From Saccharina japonica (taxonomy: Eukaryota > Sar > Phaeophyceae > Laminariales > Laminariaceae): a stretch of DNA of 64,000 bases. Shown one piece after another: positions 61,297 through 64,000 of the stretch. Each line of letters begins with the position of its first letter. Position 1 is the stretch's first letter. The translations under genes and the position numbers were made by a program. The DNA lies in NCBI GenBank assembly GCA_008828725.1, contig MEHQ01000067.1, forward strand, positions 345,197 to 409,196. Direction: 5' to 3'. Under the pieces are notes generated by a model that did no database searches, was not told where the DNA came from, and saw nothing but the letters and a program-made list of their open reading frames with translations.

Positions 61297-62860
61297 TCAT
61301 CAGTGGAGGCGGGACTGGTAAGGGCAATCAGTTTTGAGAGAAAGGAAGTTACCTACCTCTCCAACTTTAACATAATTTGAGCCTCTAAGGATACCGGACC
61401 AAGCGCATCGATCGGACGACGACCGGCGTCTATACCATAAAGGTCGAGCCACTGGAAGCGTGTAATGCAGTATCTTCCTTATCGAAGCTGTAGAATGTTG
61501 CATGTTCGTTATCGTAGTCAGTAAGTACCAAGTAAGGGTACATTGTAACCAAGTCGAACTAGCATTTTCGATTGGGTAAGTTGAATAGCAAATTTAACTA
61601 CGGCATCTCCGGTACTTCGGGACGTATGGAAGAAGAACCCGCCACCTGGACAAGTACAAACGGGAGATCAGCATACACGAGGGGTGATGTCTCTCTGAAA
61701 ATAGTATGTCTTGTTGGAGCTTTAAACAGCTGGCAGTATCCATGTGGTCCATTGTTTGTTTTATGGGCAGAAGGAACATTGCTGGGCTGTTCACTCCTAT
61801 GCTTGTTGCGAAATGGTGAACAGATTCACTGTTTTAGATTATCACTAACATGTTATATTCCATTGTCGTTTTAGCTGACTGGAATACAATTCACGTCTGA
61901 TGATTCTCGTATTAATATGGTCTGATAGCTTAAATTGCGTAACACGTGCAAAAACACGTATATTAGCAGAGCCGGATGTTTAATATCCGCTTGTTTTGTG
62001 TAACCCCCCGGGTAGGTGGCATGATGAGCCAACTCTTAGTAACGCATGTTGAATATTTCTCCCGCAACAACTAGCATCGTTGTTGTGTGCATTTTTGGAA
62101 GTATGGCATGTAACGCAGAAGTAACGAGTGCATTGTTGCAGAGTTGAATTTCGAAATTCAATTCAATTCGATGTATTAACGCATCGAGGAGTCGTGTTAG
62201 AGATGTCACCTATTATAGCAGTAGTCGGTATCATAGAGTCGCTGCTGGATAACACAGGGCTGTTTGCTACAACGTAGCCCGTACTACATCAGTAGGCATT
62301 ACCCATCTAGGAGTGAGTGATCTGTTCTGTATCACGGTATTTATGTGATATCAGTACCAGCCAGTAGTAACAGCAGGTCTTATGTTCTCGTATGCACTCG
62401 TACACATACCAAGTATTCTCTGGTAGCATATAACAAATCTGCGGTACACATACGGAGTATCGTACACAAAGGCAGCATAGCTCAGCGTAGCTGCTCGTAA
62501 GACAGTACAGTAAGTCAACTACACACAGGTACACGCCAGAGGTTGTGTAGTAGCCTATGCCCGCACCAGAGTTTGTATAGTAGCGTAAGATCTGTCATGA
62601 GTATTGCGTGCGTACGCGGCGGACATATAAACGGAACTGTCATGATTCTAAACCCTGAAAGATCGGTAGAAAATTCGGGGAAATAGGCCACGGTGATGAC
62701 TTGATTTCTTATTTACGGTACGAGTATCGTATTTTTGTTTTGGGATCGAGCTACGAGTTCACGTGCATCACGAGCACACTGTCTCACTCCTCTTCAGCTC
62801 TCTTCTACAACATGCTCTGCACGAGCTCTTGTTTGCTGGACATAATCATCTAAGGCCTGG
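61297..62860. other. Unassigned stretch
   Basis: A frame at 61572-61874 is open but unrecognised. No RNA gene or clear repeat is visible. Confidence 0.35.
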
Positions 62861-62864
62861 GGTC

Positions 62865-62928
62865 ACCTTCATCTTCTTCTCTTCTCTTCTATGTCACCTT
62901 CATCTTCTTCTCTTCTCTTCTATTAGAA
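62865..62928. repeat. 31-bp tandem duplication
   Basis: TCACCTTCATCTTCTTCTCT and TCTCTTCTAT occur twice in a row. Confidence 0.9.
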
Positions 62929-64000
62929 ACTTCTCGTACCAGCTCACCTAACAGTGGGCCTCGCGCTTACCCCAATTTTAGGCTGTGTCTTGTCGGTCAT
63001 CGGTAAGCGGGTCTAAGCGTGTACACCAACTACGAGCTGGTACACACGCTCGTGAACGTAAAGGGGCAGAAGAGGTCGACGATGTGGTGCAAGGACCGAC
63101 TTGCAAATGCCAAGAGAGTCATGGTGCAATGCAGCGAAATACGTACTGATGTACGTATGTACAACTGAACGTACAGTACCCGCCTACCTCTCTCTATCGT
63201 ACTGCAGGAGTACTGGTATGTGGCATGTGGCAAAGCGCCTACGACACGACAGCGGCAGTCGTACACCGTAAAAAGTAAAAACGTATTACAGGCGACGCTC
63301 CATGCTCTAGGACAACACAGCTCTATATTCGAAAGGAGGAGTTAGAAAGGAAGAGACAGCACAGCAACACGGCTCACAGCACGGCGCTGCGCTACCTGCT
63401 GTGAGTGAGATTTATGCATTTTCCGTGATTATGTGCGTTAGTAGAACAACAGTAGTAGTAGTGTGGTGTGACAACAACAGACCGACAACCAATTACAGCA
63501 ACAACAACGACAACAAAAACCACCCGCAAACCCACACACCCACCCATTCACCCACCCACACACCCAGCATGTGCTACAGGAGCACGCCAGTACGCCGAAC
63601 TACAGTACGCCAGAGGGGGGCCGGTATAGGAGGCAACAAACACCGGCGCCTATGCGGAGCCCTTATATCGGACCAAAAAAACAAAACAAACGTGTTTCCC
63701 TATTTTGTTTTTCGGCCCTTTTATCTTGAAATTAGTGTAAGAACGGCTAACTCGCCCGGTTTTAGGTCGTTTTCGTTCCTGACCAAAGTTCTGGAGAACC
63801 ATTTTTCACTTTGGTTGTCACTTCCACAAAAACAACTTTATATTAATTGAAGAAGCCGAAATGGTAGGACGGGGACGGGGGGGGGGCTGCACTGCCCCCC
63901 GCCCCCCCGCATGCGTATGCCTCCCCTACCCGTATATAACATAGCAGGAGGGAGGAGGGGTGCTCCCTCTCGACCCCCGCTTGCTTACGCCTTCCCCACT
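62929..64000. other. Unassigned stretch to the window end
   Basis: ACAACA/CACCCACA-rich at 63465-63570 and G/C runs at 63875-63910. No gene is supported. Confidence 0.35.

Overview
The window looks like nuclear DNA of a multicellular ochrophyte, most probably a brown alga. The reasons are a conserved mitochondrial enzyme gene cut into seven short exons by introns of 0.5 to 6.3 kb, a secreted protein that pairs a Lin-12/Notch-type repeat with a C-terminal domain of the 'AFWKGDERTRTL' kind that I associate with brown-algal extracellular proteins, a non-LTR reverse transcriptase of the sort common in those genomes, and a very dense load of small repeats. The lineage call is an inference from protein style, not from a marker gene. 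Only two genes are well supported, and both lie on the + strand.

Layout. 1-13231 is repeat-dominated. A locus of about 2.6 kb occurs twice (1-4968 and 10654-13231). The left copy carries an extra 2368-bp element (761-3128) with 14-bp terminal inverted repeats and a 9-10 bp target duplication, filled with short palindromic and G-rich arrays. Between the copies lie a decayed LINE (about 6640-8215), a MITE with a 9-bp minisatellite, and a long array of CCCATGGG-type palindromes (9060-10650). 12245-17246 is an LTR retrotransposon of about 5 kb with a gag-type zinc knuckle and unknown downstream frames but no recognisable pol.

19361-33347 is an enoyl-CoA hydratase gene (291 codons when the seven exons are joined). 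Its introns hold SINEs, MITEs, a palindromic array and a nested long-TIR element. 33348-43976 has no intact gene; it holds a G35 run, gag-like and Ty1/copia-like relics on both strands, and MITEs. 43977-46299 is a large inverted repeat (arms about 1.12 kb, 81-bp spacer). 46300-53100 is mostly unassigned, with SINE tails, a dispersed repeat shared with enoyl-CoA hydratase intron 1, and a TTAA-flanked foldback.

53122-56178 is the secreted LNR-type gene. Its second intron holds three decayed copies of the end of the LNR exon. 56179-64000 has imperfect tandem duplications and one unrecognised repetitive frame.

The two genes show no functional link. The coherent theme is the mobile DNA: at least one tRNA-derived SINE family, several MITE families, an LTR element and a TIR element are nested in a readable order. 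All three undetermined bases (4969, 21174, 43976) fall at repeat boundaries, so the large duplication and the inverted repeat should be treated as possibly affected by assembly. All exon boundaries were read by eye from reading frame, GT/AG sites and family similarity; no search or alignment was run.
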